64,000 nucleotides of DNA from Thermoclostridium stercorarium subsp. stercorarium DSM 8532 (GTDB lineage Bacteria > Bacillota > Clostridia > DSM-8532), in contig NC_020134.1 in the NCBI RefSeq assembly GCF_000331995.1, positions 744,001-808,000 on the forward strand. The letters run 5' to 3'. Under the pieces are notes generated by a model. The model was not told where the DNA came from. It saw only the letters and a program-made list of their open reading frames with translations, and did no database searches. The translations under genes were made by a program, and so were the position numbers. Within the stretch, counting starts at the first letter, position 1, and every line of letters begins with the position of its first letter. Of the stretch, positions 20,433 through 28,962 are shown one piece after another.

Positions 20433-21047
20433 ATGGATGAGATTTTTCTGAATTCATTCCATCTGGATATTTTAAAAGAAATCGGAAATATAGGTGCAGG
20501 AAACGCTGCAACGGCTCTTGCCAAAATGCTTGATAAAAAAGTGAATATGGAAGTGCCCCAGATAAAAATCATGGGATTTTCTGAAGTCAGTGAGGTTGTT
20601 GGAGGCGCTGAAACTCCGGTTGCCGGTATTCTTCTCGGAATCCGCGGCGATATTTCCGGCTACATACTTTTCGTCCTTGAAGAGGGTGCAGCTAAAAAGC
20701 TGATTAATATGCTCATGGGCAAAAACCCTGATGAGGAAGTGGAATATAACGAAATAACCCTGTCGGCATTAAAAGAAGTGGGAAACATACTTACCGGATC
20801 TTATCTGTCTGCTATATCTACCCTTACCGGACTTTCCATAAAACCTGATATCCCTGATATTGCAATTGACATGGCCGGTGCGATACTGAGTGTTCCGGCA
20901 ATTGAATTTGCAAAAACAACCGACAAAGTTTTGTATATTGAGACCGAATTTATTGAAGGAATGCACAGGGTTATCGGGGATTTCTTTCTTGTACCTGATA
21001 CAGATTCATACCTGAAACTTTTAAATTCATTAGGAGCAATATGCTGA
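20433..21047 (+). CDS. cheC: CheY-P phosphatase CheC
   Basis: A 204-residue phosphatase removing phosphate from CheY-P and serving the adaptation system with CheD. Two pseudo-symmetrical helices each carry the ExxN active-site pair: E16/N19 (KEIGNIGAGN) and E115/N118 (KEVGNILTGS), so both sites look intact. It overlaps cheD by seven bases, consistent with the CheC-CheD complex known from Bacillus and Thermotoga. Confidence 0.94.
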   Translation: MDEIFLNSFHLDILKEIGNIGAGNAATALAKMLDKKVNMEVPQIKIMGFSEVSEVVGGAETPVAGILLGIRGDISGYILFVLEEGAAKKLINMLMGKNPDEEVEYNEITLSALKEVGNILTGSYLSAISTLTGLSIKPDIPDIAIDMAGAILSVPAIEFAKTTDKVLYIETEFIEGMHRVIGDFFLVPDTDSYLKLLNSLGAIC

Positions 21048-21538
21048 TGGCTGAAAGTAATATCATAAAGGTGGGAATGGCAGACCTGAAACACACTTTT
21101 CATCCGGGAGTATTGGTGACGCTGGGGCTTGGTTCCTGTGTCGGAATTGCACTGTATGATACAAAGACAAAAATGATCGGGCTTGCACATATTATGCTTC
21201 CTTGGTCGGAACAGGCAAAGAATAAGGCCAACAAAGCAAAATTTGCGGACACGGGAATAAGATTGCTTCTGGAGAATATGCTGAAAGACGGTGCTGACAA
21301 AAAAAATATTGTTGCGAAAATTGCCGGAGGAGCGCAGATGTTTTCATATTCTTCCCTTTCAGATATGATCAGGGTTGGGGAGCGGAATGTGGAGGCAACA
21401 AAAAAAGTTTTGAAGGAATTGAATATTCCGCTGATTGCCGAAGATACGGGCGGAACTCACGGAAGGACCATCGAGTTTTATTCCGAAGACGGCCGTTTGA
21501 TGATTAAGACAATAGGTTTTGGAGTCACTTATATATAA
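21041..21538 (+). CDS. cheD: Chemoreceptor glutamine deamidase CheD
   Basis: A 165-residue enzyme deamidating glutamines on chemoreceptors. Catalytic Cys33 (LGSCVG) and His50 (GLAHIML) are visible, along with the conserved KIAGGAQMF segment. Start 21041 has AGGAG upstream; ATG 21047 is nearly equivalent. Translation is probably coupled to cheC. Confidence 0.94.
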   Translation: MLMAESNIIKVGMADLKHTFHPGVLVTLGLGSCVGIALYDTKTKMIGLAHIMLPWSEQAKNKANKAKFADTGIRLLLENMLKDGADKKNIVAKIAGGAQMFSYSSLSDMIRVGERNVEATKKVLKELNIPLIAEDTGGTHGRTIEFYSEDGRLMIKTIGFGVTYI

Positions 21539-21608
21539 TGACTGCTTTATTCATGTTTTACTTTGCTTAGAATATTATGAGTTAATCAGCGAATTATGGG
21601 AGGAAAAA

Positions 21609-21968
21609 ATGTATTATATTAAGAGACTTCCTCTGCTGCTTGCGTTATTTGCGACAATTATATCCGGTATAATAGGGCTTGTGCGTTCCATGACCAATGA
21701 CAAAATACTTCTTCAGATGATAGTAACGATGGTTGTATTTTATATCATTGGTTTTATTGCACGTCATAATCTGGAGACAGTTTACAACCAGGTTAAGGAA
21801 AAGAAAGAAAAAGAGAAAATTGAGGCATTGAAAGAAGAGGAAAAGCAGAAGGAGCAAAAACAGAAGGAGAAAATGTCGAAAGAAAAAAACGAAAATATAC
21901 TTGATGAGTTCGAGCCGTTAAAAGTCAGCAAAATTATCAGGGAGGAGCTGAAACAGTCGGAAAAGTAG
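21609..21968 (+). CDS. Unknown membrane protein with charged coiled-coil tail
   Basis: A 119-residue protein with two predicted membrane helices (about 8-24 and 30-50) followed by a highly charged Lys/Glu coiled coil and a C-terminal FEPLKVSKIIREEL segment. ATG 21609 was selected because GGGAGG lies six bases upstream; longer versions have no ribosome site. It sits between cheD and sigD, a slot often filled by an uncharacterised small membrane protein in clostridial motility operons. Function unknown. Confidence 0.75.
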   Translation: MYYIKRLPLLLALFATIISGIIGLVRSMTNDKILLQMIVTMVVFYIIGFIARHNLETVYNQVKEKKEKEKIEALKEEEKQKEQKQKEKMSKEKNENILDEFEPLKVSKIIREELKQSEK

Positions 21969-22044
21969 TGGTGGGTATTATGTCTATTCTGACTAAAATA
22001 TATATGGTATATTAGGTATAGGTGTAGAAAATGAATAAAAATGG

Positions 22045-22072
22045 TTGACATATGTCATCTGTAGGTTAAAAT
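22045..22072 (+). promoter_or_regulatory. Sigma-A-type promoter upstream of sigD
   Basis: TTGACA (22045-22050) and TAAAAT (22067-22072) with a 16-base spacer, about 110 bases upstream of the sigD start. It would allow expression of sigD separately from the long upstream operon. Confidence 0.55.
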
Positions 22073-22183
22073 AGTGATAAGAGGATAGATAATATTACCA
22101 GTTAAGCGTTTTATACTGCGGGGTAATTATTTTTATACAAAAGATAAGCCATAATGGCTGTCTAACAGAAATGGAGGGTATAT

Positions 22184-22960
22184 ATGTCTTCGGCCAATCA
22201 ACAAAGACAGCAGGAATTATGGAAAAAGTACTATGAAACCAGGGATCCTTCCATTAAGCAGCAATTAATACTCGAATATACTGATATTATTAAATATGTG
22301 GCAGGAAGATTGAGTATATACTTCGGTTCGAACGTTGAATATGACGATCTTGTAAGTTACGGCATTTTTGGTTTGATCGACGCTATTGACAAATTTGATA
22401 TAAATAAGGGAGTCAAATTTGAAACCTATGCTTCTTTAAGAATTCGGGGAGCGATTATTGACAGTATCCGTGAACTCGACTGGGCTCCGCGGTCGCTGCG
22501 GAAAAAAAGCAAAGACCTTGAAAAGGTATATGCCGAGCTGGAGAACGAATTAGGGCACGCGGCCACAGATGAACAGGTTGCATCAAGAATGGGAATATCG
22601 GTTGAGGAACTGAACAAAACACTTCAGGAAGTCAACATGTCGACAATGATTTCGTTGGAAGATTATCTTGAACAGAATTATGAAACCGGGCTTGACGCAA
22701 TCAATGAAAATGAAGATATTCTACCCGAAAAAAGAATTGAATTGATGGAGCTTAAGGATATATTGGCCGATTCAATAAACAAATTGCCGGAAAAGGAACG
22801 AATGGTGGTTTCACTATATTATTTTGAAGAACTTACATTAAAGGAAATAAGCGCAATTATGAAGGTATCGGAATCCCGCATATCCCAGCTTCACACTAAA
22901 GCAATTTTAAGAATGCGTGCAAAACTGGAACGACAGAAATATTTATTACTTGGATCATAA
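22184..22960 (+). CDS. sigD: Flagellar sigma factor sigma-28 (SigD/FliA)
   Basis: A 258-residue alternative sigma factor for late flagellar and chemotaxis genes. Region 2 is marked by DDLVSYGIFGLIDAIDKFD and FETYASLRIRGAIIDSIRE, region 3 by LRKKSKDLEKVYAELE, and region 4 helix-turn-helix by LTLKEISAIMKVSESRISQLH. No FlgM is encoded in the window. Start has GGAGGGT upstream. Its position after cheD mirrors the Bacillus fla/che operon. Confidence 0.95.
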   Translation: MSSANQQRQQELWKKYYETRDPSIKQQLILEYTDIIKYVAGRLSIYFGSNVEYDDLVSYGIFGLIDAIDKFDINKGVKFETYASLRIRGAIIDSIRELDWAPRSLRKKSKDLEKVYAELENELGHAATDEQVASRMGISVEELNKTLQEVNMSTMISLEDYLEQNYETGLDAINENEDILPEKRIELMELKDILADSINKLPEKERMVVSLYYFEELTLKEISAIMKVSESRISQLHTKAILRMRAKLERQKYLLLGS

Positions 22961-22984
22961 TGATTTGTATTGTGGGGGAAAATA

Positions 22985-24373
22985 ATGAGTTCCGCAGGAA
23001 TAGGTACCTCTGTAAAAGTTTCGGTCAGTCCCGACAGAATGAAAGCCTTTATTTTAATTAAAAAGTCGGAGCAGGGAGAAAATACGCCGGGGATAAATGA
23101 GCTTTTGGAAGAACTGGAGAAGAATGGGGTTGTTTATGGCATTAAAGAAGATGTGTTGAGGAAACTGGCTGAGAACCCGGTTTATGATCAGGACGTACTT
23201 ATAGCGGAAGGTTTGGCTCCTGTACATGGAGAAAACGGAAGAATCAATTTTTTGATTGATATTAACAAGGAAAAGAAACCCGTCATAATGGAAGACGGCA
23301 GTGTTAATTACAGGGATTTGGATTACATTGTCAGTGCACAGAAAGATCAGAAGATCTGTGAGGTTATTCCTCCCACTCCGGGAATAGACGGAATAAACGT
23401 AATGGGTTCGATAATAAAGGCTGTCAGCGGAAAACCGGCAAGGATAGTCAAAGGTTCCAATGTATATACGAGTGAAGACGGGTTAAGTTTTTATTCCGCC
23501 ATAAACGGACAGGTAAAGTATGAAAACGATAAGCTGAGTGTATTCGCAACTTACGAGGTGCCGGCAGACGTTGATAATTCAACCGGGAATATTAATTTTG
23601 TCGGAAGCGTTTTTATTCGCGGCAATGTTTTATCAGGCTTTACTGTTGAAGCAGGAGGAGACGTTGAAGTTTTTGGAGTGGTTGAAGCTGCTACAATCAA
23701 GGCCGGCGGCAATATAATCCTCAGACGGGGAATGACGGGAAACAATAAGGGTGTTTTAATTGCAGGAGGTAACATAGTAGCGAGGTATATTGAAAACAGT
23801 ATTGTAGAAGCGGCGAATGATCTGAAAGCCGAAGCGATCATGCATTCCGACGTCAAATGCGGTAACCGGCTTGAACTGGGTGGAAGAAAAGGCTTACTTG
23901 TAGGCGGAATCACGAGGGTAGGAAGGGAAATTGATGCAAAAGTAATAGGAAGCTACCTCGCAACAAATACCGTAATAGAAGTGGGCGTCGATCCCAATGT
24001 AAGAGAAAGATATAAAGTGGTTAAGGCCGAATTGTCAAATCTTGAGGAGAATATAAGAAAAACCGATCAGGTAATAATGCTGCTTCAGAAGCTTGAATCG
24101 ATAGGAAGGCTGACCGACGAGAAAAAGGAACTGCTGGAAAAAAGCCTGCGTTCAAAAGTTTTCTATGAGAACAAAATTAGCGAATACAGGGAAGAACTGG
24201 TAAAGCTTGAGGAGAAACTTCAGATGGAAGCTCAGGGACGTATAAGGGTGGAGAACTATTTGTACAGCGGAACGAAGATTTCGATTGGTTCGGCTACTAT
24301 GCATGTGAAAGAGACATTACAGCACTGTACATTATATAAAGAAGGTGCCGATATAAAGATTGGCGCATATTAA
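22985..24373 (+). CDS. FapA family (DUF342) polymer-forming protein
   Basis: A 462-residue protein with an N-terminal FapA domain, a central right-handed beta-helix of repeated short strands (GGDVEVFGVVEAATIKAGGNIILRR style, about 195-330), a coiled coil (about 335-415) and a short C-terminal beta domain. ATG 22985 was chosen because GGGGG precedes it. FapA-type proteins are often encoded in motility operons of Clostridia, but their molecular role is poorly defined. Confidence 0.85.
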   Translation: MSSAGIGTSVKVSVSPDRMKAFILIKKSEQGENTPGINELLEELEKNGVVYGIKEDVLRKLAENPVYDQDVLIAEGLAPVHGENGRINFLIDINKEKKPVIMEDGSVNYRDLDYIVSAQKDQKICEVIPPTPGIDGINVMGSIIKAVSGKPARIVKGSNVYTSEDGLSFYSAINGQVKYENDKLSVFATYEVPADVDNSTGNINFVGSVFIRGNVLSGFTVEAGGDVEVFGVVEAATIKAGGNIILRRGMTGNNKGVLIAGGNIVARYIENSIVEAANDLKAEAIMHSDVKCGNRLELGGRKGLLVGGITRVGREIDAKVIGSYLATNTVIEVGVDPNVRERYKVVKAELSNLEENIRKTDQVIMLLQKLESIGRLTDEKKELLEKSLRSKVFYENKISEYREELVKLEEKLQMEAQGRIRVENYLYSGTKISIGSATMHVKETLQHCTLYKEGADIKIGAY

Positions 24374-24399
24374 TGCGTTAAAAATCGGGAAGTGGTTTT

Positions 24400-24726
24400 A
24401 TGCCGATAAGACCTATTGATTTTCAGGTGATGATACCAAAAACCGTTGATGTGTCAAGAATACAGGCTAACGAGCAGCACAGCGTCCATGCTGCATTACA
24501 AAGTAAGCTTCAGTCCGTTGAGAAACAGTCGGAACAGAACATGAGGCAGGTAAACAACCAGAAGGAAGTCAGTGAAATTTATATCAGAGACAATAATGAA
24601 AGGAATAACAAAGAGCGGAAGCAGAACAGTGAAAATAGCAGGGAAAAACTGAATAAAGAAAAAAATAGCAAGTCAAAACCTTACGGAGGAAAAATGCCGG
24701 GCAGTACTATAGACATACGCCTGTAA
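24400..24726 (+). CDS. Unknown hydrophilic protein of the motility operon
   Basis: A 108-residue, strongly charged and Asn/Lys/Glu-rich protein without membrane segments. The first 25 residues (MPIRPIDFQVMIPKTVDVSR) are the most ordered part; the remainder is probably disordered or coiled. It lies 26 bases after fapA with GGGAAGTGG upstream, so it is co-transcribed. No family recognised. Confidence 0.7.
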   Translation: MPIRPIDFQVMIPKTVDVSRIQANEQHSVHAALQSKLQSVEKQSEQNMRQVNNQKEVSEIYIRDNNERNNKERKQNSENSREKLNKEKNSKSKPYGGKMPGSTIDIRL

Positions 24727-24775
24727 GCATTAACCCGGTTAATAATTACAAATGAAAAATGTAAGGGGTGCGGGA

Positions 24776-25309
24776 ATGGAGATTTTTTACATTTGCGTTA
24801 TTCTGGTAGGGATTTGTATAGTTTTTTTTGCTTTAATCTGGATGGCGGTTGAGAAAAAGAATGCGCGGGATTACCGTTTGGAACTTGATGAGCGGGAACA
24901 CGAGCTGCGGCAGGTGATTGAAGATGCTGAGCAATTGTTGAACGAACTGAATAATTTTTCGGGTTATATTGTTGATCGGCTTGAAGAAAAACAGAAAAGC
25001 ATTGAAGATTTACTGGCAAGAATTGATGAAAAAACCGGAAATTTAAGTAACGCTGAGATTATCCAACCCGCGAATAACGCGGTTGACGATATTAAAGAAC
25101 CGGATAAAACAGAGGGGGAAAATACCCCACGCTCTGAAGAAGCATACGCCGGTTTCCTTCAAGGAAAAAAGGGCAAGCTTATTTCATTGGACGAAAGAAA
25201 AAATGAAGTTATAAAGTTATACAAAAAAGGGATTAGCAGTACTGAAATCGCAAGAATGCTCAATATGGGAAAGGGCGAAATTGAACTTATTTCCCGCATG
25301 TGCAAGTAG
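24776..25309 (+). CDS. Membrane-anchored coiled-coil protein with C-terminal HTH
   Basis: A 177-residue protein with one N-terminal membrane helix (about 3-22), a coiled coil (about 25-85), a polar linker and a C-terminal segment (VIKLYKKGISSTEIARMLN) that reads as a helix-turn-helix of the resolvase/sigma-4 type. This arrangement resembles DUF6115/DUF2802-like proteins common in flagellar operons. ATG 24776 follows AAGGGG by seven bases and is preferred to ATG 24752. Function unknown. Confidence 0.78.
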   Translation: MEIFYICVILVGICIVFFALIWMAVEKKNARDYRLELDEREHELRQVIEDAEQLLNELNNFSGYIVDRLEEKQKSIEDLLARIDEKTGNLSNAEIIQPANNAVDDIKEPDKTEGENTPRSEEAYAGFLQGKKGKLISLDERKNEVIKLYKKGISSTEIARMLNMGKGEIELISRMCK

Positions 25310-25352
25310 GTTCACAAACGGGCTGATATCTGGTTAACGGGAAGGACAGGTT

Positions 25353-25451
25353 ATGGGAAAGATTCACGGTAAAAGTGTATTGTTGGGAATTGGAATAGGT
25401 ATAATTATTACGGCATTACTGGGACTTATTTATTCCATGGGTTACAAATAG
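25353..25451 (+). CDS. Single-helix small membrane protein
   Basis: A 32-residue frame opening MGKIHGKSVLLGIGIGIIIT, containing a glycine-rich hydrophobic helix with GxGxG spacing, and ending YSMGYK. GAAGGACAGG lies upstream. It is the last gene of the motility block, before tRNA-Leu. Similar glycine-rich one-helix proteins are frequent in Clostridia; function unknown. Confidence 0.62.
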   Translation: MGKIHGKSVLLGIGIGIIITALLGLIYSMGYK

Positions 25452-25502
25452 ACTTTCCTCTTGATTTCTGTCAAAGTATGTGTTAAGATAAAAAAGCGAC
25501 AC

Positions 25503-25591
25503 GCCGAAGTGGTGAAATTGGCAGACGCGCTGGACTCAAAATCCAGTGGAGCTCAAACTCCGTGTGGGTTCGAGTCCCACCTTCGGCACCA
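25503..25591 (+). tRNA. tRNA-Leu (CAA)
   Basis: Acceptor stem GCCGAAG pairs with CTTCGGC, followed by encoded ACCA. The anticodon loop CTCAAAA gives anticodon CAA. The long variable arm and GGTTCGAGTCC T-arm fit a class II leucine tRNA. Its last 27 bases recur at 34033-34059, bracketing the accessory island. Confidence 0.95.
25565..25591 (+). repeat. Putative left attachment site (tRNA-Leu 3' end)
   Basis: This 27-base segment of the tRNA matches 34033-34059 at 25 of 27 positions in the same orientation, as expected for integration at a tRNA 3' end. Confidence 0.65.
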
Positions 25592-25606
25592 GAAAACAAC
25601 GTGGTT

Positions 25607-25630
25607 CCCCTTTAAAAAGGGGATTTTTTT
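25607..25630 (+). terminator. Terminator after tRNA-Leu
   Basis: CCCCTTT/AAGGGG hairpin with an A-rich loop, followed by a seven-T run. Confidence 0.8.
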
Positions 25631-26229
25631 ATGGCGTCAATTAAGGTTTGACCGTTTATCTGTTCTGTTAAAAATGTTTATACAGGCACAATTCGTATTA
25701 TGTCGCCTCTTTAAACGTCCGATATAGTTATAATATAATTATGGCAATAATAAACCCCTCCGGAATGCCTGGCATCAGGATGGCTTTTCCATGATGCTGA
25801 GACTGCGTGCGGCGCTTCAAGACTATACGTCGTTTTCATTGATACAATACCGCCTTAAGCAAAGTATAAAGCTCACTTCAGATACTCTTACCCTTTCCAA
25901 ATCGGATAAACCCCGTCCGGTCTAACAATTAAGACTGGACTAATAAAAAGCAACTGTGTTAAAATTTAGGCAAAGGAACTGATAGGCATAACACTCCAGA
26001 CCGCAAAGCAAAAGAAAATACAAAAATACCTTAAAACAGCTAACTGTTAGGACGAAGCATTGCTCGTGCCGTGGGGTATCTCACACTACGGTCGGTAGGA
26101 TGAAGAACATTTTGCTGGTATTCGTCTTGACTACATTGAAGTATGAAAAGTGTGGTCAAGTTTCACGGAGACCAATAATTCCGTTGGTTTCATAGATTCA
26201 GCAAATCAGAATTAGCGGAGGTAGTATCT
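25631..26229. other. Gene-free stretch at left end of the island
   Basis: About 600 bases with no open frame supported by a ribosome site. Base composition is less AT-rich than the island genes. A structured-looking segment lies near 26060-26105 (CCGTGGGG/CTACGG), but no RNA family was recognised and no integrase remnant could be identified. Confidence 0.5.
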
Positions 26230-26630
26230 ATGTATGGAAAACAGCCGGCATTTTTCATTGTTTTTTTTTTGTAGTAATATTGATGTTGCTTTCAGGATGT
26301 AATGAAAAGACATTTTCCCTTGATTCAGGCAGGTATGTTCCTGACTATACCAAGGATGAGAAGGATATTAATATTGTGCCATATATCTTTATCGATAAAG
26401 ATAAATTTTCAATTATTCAGGACATTGCCGTGTCCTATCAGCCTTCAGGAACACTGATTAGAAAAGGTAATGAAGTTGTGATGGAAACAGTATTTGCGGA
26501 TGAAAGCTACAAATGGGTATTTACCTTGGTAGATAACAATAAATTGAAATTTGTTCTGAAAAAATCAGTTATTCCCAATAACCATTTTGAATGGGAAGAC
26601 GGAAGATTATTTTCTCTAACAGATGAATAG
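26230..26630 (+). pseudogene. Lipoprotein gene with frameshift in a T10 tract
   Basis: ATG 26230 has an ideal ribosome site (GCGGAGG, eight bases upstream) and starts MYGKQPAFFIVFF. A run of ten T (26261-26270) then puts it out of frame and it stops at 26272. The mature part lies in the next frame: VVILMLLSGC with lipobox LSGC, then a roughly 110-residue polar domain ending at 26630. Adding one T would restore a standard lipoprotein. So it is either a slippery, phase-variable gene, a decayed gene or a homopolymer sequencing error. No family recognised for the mature domain. Confidence 0.65.
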
Positions 26631-26795
26631 GCAAGGGTAGTTTCACACGAATATGTTAATAATCAATCATTATTAGTGACAGAGTCTTATTTTTATTAAA
26701 AGGTAAAGAAGGCTCCTTAAACGGTTCAAAATTTGACCTCTAAGCAAAATACAGCATTCAGTTAATAAATCGAGCAGAGGATGTGTTCATAATTA

Positions 26796-27275
26796 ATGAA
26801 TAGAATTAAAAAGATATTGCATCATAAAATCTACCTTGATTGTTTGCAAAAGCTTAAAGAGTTTGAAAAGGACAGAGAATTTTGCAAACATACATTAGAG
26901 CATTTTATTGATGTTGCAAGAATTATGTATATTATGGCCTTGGAAAATGATGATAATATTGATAAAGAGCTGATATATGCAGCAGGTTTGTTGCATGATG
27001 TGGGGAGAGTTAAAGAGTATGAAAACGGTACTCCTCATAATATAGCAGGACTGGACATTATTAGAAAAATAATGAACGATGCGGGTTTTTATGAAAATGA
27101 AATAAATCAGGTTTTAAATGCTGTTGAAAATCATAGAGATGAAAATGGCGGCAGAGATTTGTTGTCGAAATATTTGTATGAGGCTGATAAGAAATCGAGA
27201 AATTGTTTTTGTTGCATGGCTTACGATAAATGTAAGTGGAGTGAAGAAGAAAAGAATAGAAGCATTACAAAATGA
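26796..27275 (+). CDS. HD-domain phosphohydrolase
   Basis: A 159-residue metal-dependent HD hydrolase. Motifs: His in KHTLEHFIDVAR, the HD pair in LLHDVGR, and a later His in VENHRDE. The tail has a Cys cluster (NCFCCMAYDKCKW) that may bind metal. Similar HD proteins with a C-rich tail neighbour folate genes in other Clostridia as I recall. Here it precedes folPBKE but has its own transcription unit, since a strong promoter lies between. A role in removing phosphates from dihydroneopterin triphosphate is a reasonable guess but unproven. Confidence 0.8.
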   Translation: MNRIKKILHHKIYLDCLQKLKEFEKDREFCKHTLEHFIDVARIMYIMALENDDNIDKELIYAAGLLHDVGRVKEYENGTPHNIAGLDIIRKIMNDAGFYENEINQVLNAVENHRDENGGRDLLSKYLYEADKKSRNCFCCMAYDKCKWSEEEKNRSITK

Positions 27276-27401
27276 AGTTCATAAAATCTGCATATAATAA
27301 AAAAGTTGGTTTAAATTCTATATAAAGAAACATTTATGGAATATTAATATAAATTTGTAATTTGTATATTAATAAAGATAAAAATAGAAAAAATAAAACT
27401 A

Positions 27402-27430
27402 TTGACATATAATTTAATTTGAATTATAAT
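27402..27430 (+). promoter_or_regulatory. Full-consensus promoter of the fol operon
   Basis: TTGACA (27402-27407) and TATAAT (27425-27430) with the ideal 17-base spacer. It begins a leader of about 320 bases before folP. Confidence 0.85.
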
Positions 27431-27436
27431 GCAAGA

Positions 27437-27759
27437 TACAAACAAATTGTATTATTATACAGAAAATGGAAACTATAAAAGAACAATCCGGCGGATGTGT
27501 TAATATAGTGGATGTGTGGGTTTTATGAGTGCTGAAATACGCATAGATAGAGGAGAAGTCATGTCTACACCCCCGCACTTTTGGAAGGGTTTTATGGTAA
27601 TTCTTTAAGTTTTGATTATCAATTTAAATTATTCCGGGCTCAACTTCTCCAATAATGTCAGAAGATATATTAGATAATGGCAGGATCAGCTTGCCTCACT
27701 AATGCCGGTATTTTCGGCATTGTTTCAGCTATAGAAAAACAGGATGGTGTTAAGTAACC
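27437..27759 (+). promoter_or_regulatory. Long structured leader of folP (possible cis-regulatory RNA)
   Basis: The leader contains an 8-bp long-range stem GGAGAAGT (27552-27559)/ACTTCTCC (27643-27650), a possible GTGTGGG/CCCGCAC pairing across about 27515-27587 that would interlock with it, and a perfect hairpin AATGCCG/CGGCATT (27701-27721) shortly before the start codon. The hairpin lacks a good T run. It does not show the conserved cores of the tetrahydrofolate or ZTP riboswitches that I know. Function is inferred only from length and pairing. Confidence 0.45.
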
Positions 27760-28962
27760 ATGAAAAATGCATATGTTGTATACCCAAATGATTTAGAAGA
27801 AGTTGTTGCCGAAATTAAAAAAACCGGAGCCCATATTGATGAAATTAATATAATGAAGTGGAAAGCAAGGCATTTCCTTATAATGATAGAGAATGCATCT
27901 TCAGTGGCTGCAAATATCATTAAACAGGAAATGTTGTCTATGGGCGGAGAAGCCGCCATACATAAAGATATTTACTTTAACAAAATTGATTCTTCAAATG
28001 TTTTACTGATGGGAACAATATCTCAATACCGGAAGCTGCTTTCAAGATTGCGTATTCAGCCATATTTTTTGAAAGAAGAAACACAAGCACTTGAAAAGGT
28101 TATTCTTCAACTTCAGGAATCAAATAATTGCGTATTTCGTGCAGGTAAGTACTTGTTTCCTCTTAAACGCAAAGTGTATATTGTCGGTATTCTGAATGTC
28201 ACACCCGATTCATTTTTTGACGGCGGAAAATATATGAACTTAGAAGCTGCCATAAATCGTGCAAAAGAAATGGTAAGTCAGGGAGCAGATATTATTGAGG
28301 TAGGGGGTCAGTCTTTTGCTCCAGGATATACTGAGGTAAGCCAGGAGGAAGAATTAAACAGAGTTATTCCTGTAATAAAAGCTCTGGCAAAAGAAGTTGA
28401 TGTTCCTGTTTCTGTTGATACTGTTAAGCTTGCTGTAGCAGAAGAAGCCTTGAAAAACGGGTGTAGTATTGTTAACGATTCCTGTGGTCTTCAAAAATAT
28501 CCTGAAATTGCAGATTTAGTTGCAAAATACAATGCCGGCCTTGTTATTATGCATAATGCTACAAATAACCGTTACAATGATATAATTGGTGATATTATTA
28601 AGTTTTTACGTAACAGTGTAGACACAGCAATTAGAGCGGGTGTAAGTAAGGAAAATATTATCGTTGATCCGGGTATCGGAGCGACATTCGGAAAAAGTGC
28701 AGACCAACAGTTTGAAATACTTAAACGCTTTCGGGAATTAACAATCCTTGGCTTCCCGGTCATGTTGGCAATTTCAAGGAAATCATTTATAAAAAATTAT
28801 TTGAAAGCAGAATCCAGTGACGAAATTCTACCTGCTACTCTTGCTGCGACAGCATATGGCATTTCGCAAGGGGTTAAATTTGTACGAGCTCATGATATTA
28901 GTGAAACAATCCAAACAGTTAAAATTATAAATAGGATTCTGAATAACTATGTTGAAGATTAA
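27760..28962 (+). CDS. folP: Dihydropteroate synthase, long form with atypical loop 2
   Basis: A 400-residue protein. Residues 138-400 form the TIM-barrel that joins p-aminobenzoate to the pterin diphosphate (GILNVTPDSFFDGGK, PVSVDTVK, DPGIGATFGKS, ISRKSF). Residues 1-130 form the extra N-terminal domain (ANIIKQEMLSMGGEAA) found in the roughly 400-residue clostridial forms. The normally invariant loop GGESTRPG reads GGQSFAPGY (S185-F186-A187-P188-G189), MHMRGTP is IMHNATN, and DPGIGFGK carries two extra residues. These changes affect positions that normally contact substrates and sulfonamides. It overlaps folB by 14 bases. Confidence 0.85.
   Translation: MKNAYVVYPNDLEEVVAEIKKTGAHIDEINIMKWKARHFLIMIENASSVAANIIKQEMLSMGGEAAIHKDIYFNKIDSSNVLLMGTISQYRKLLSRLRIQPYFLKEETQALEKVILQLQESNNCVFRAGKYLFPLKRKVYIVGILNVTPDSFFDGGKYMNLEAAINRAKEMVSQGADIIEVGGQSFAPGYTEVSQEEELNRVIPVIKALAKEVDVPVSVDTVKLAVAEEALKNGCSIVNDSCGLQKYPEIADLVAKYNAGLVIMHNATNNRYNDIIGDIIKFLRNSVDTAIRAGVSKENIIVDPGIGATFGKSADQQFEILKRFRELTILGFPVMLAISRKSFIKNYLKAESSDEILPATLAATAYGISQGVKFVRAHDISETIQTVKIINRILNNYVED

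Noticed and set aside
25461-25727. Open frame of 88 residues across the tRNA-Leu gene
   Set aside because: It translates the tRNA itself and has no ribosome site.
27437-27759. Tetrahydrofolate or ZTP riboswitch
   Set aside because: The conserved cores (GGUGAAU...GCAUCCGC; GUCGUGAC...CCGCCUGGGC) are not found, despite the folate context.
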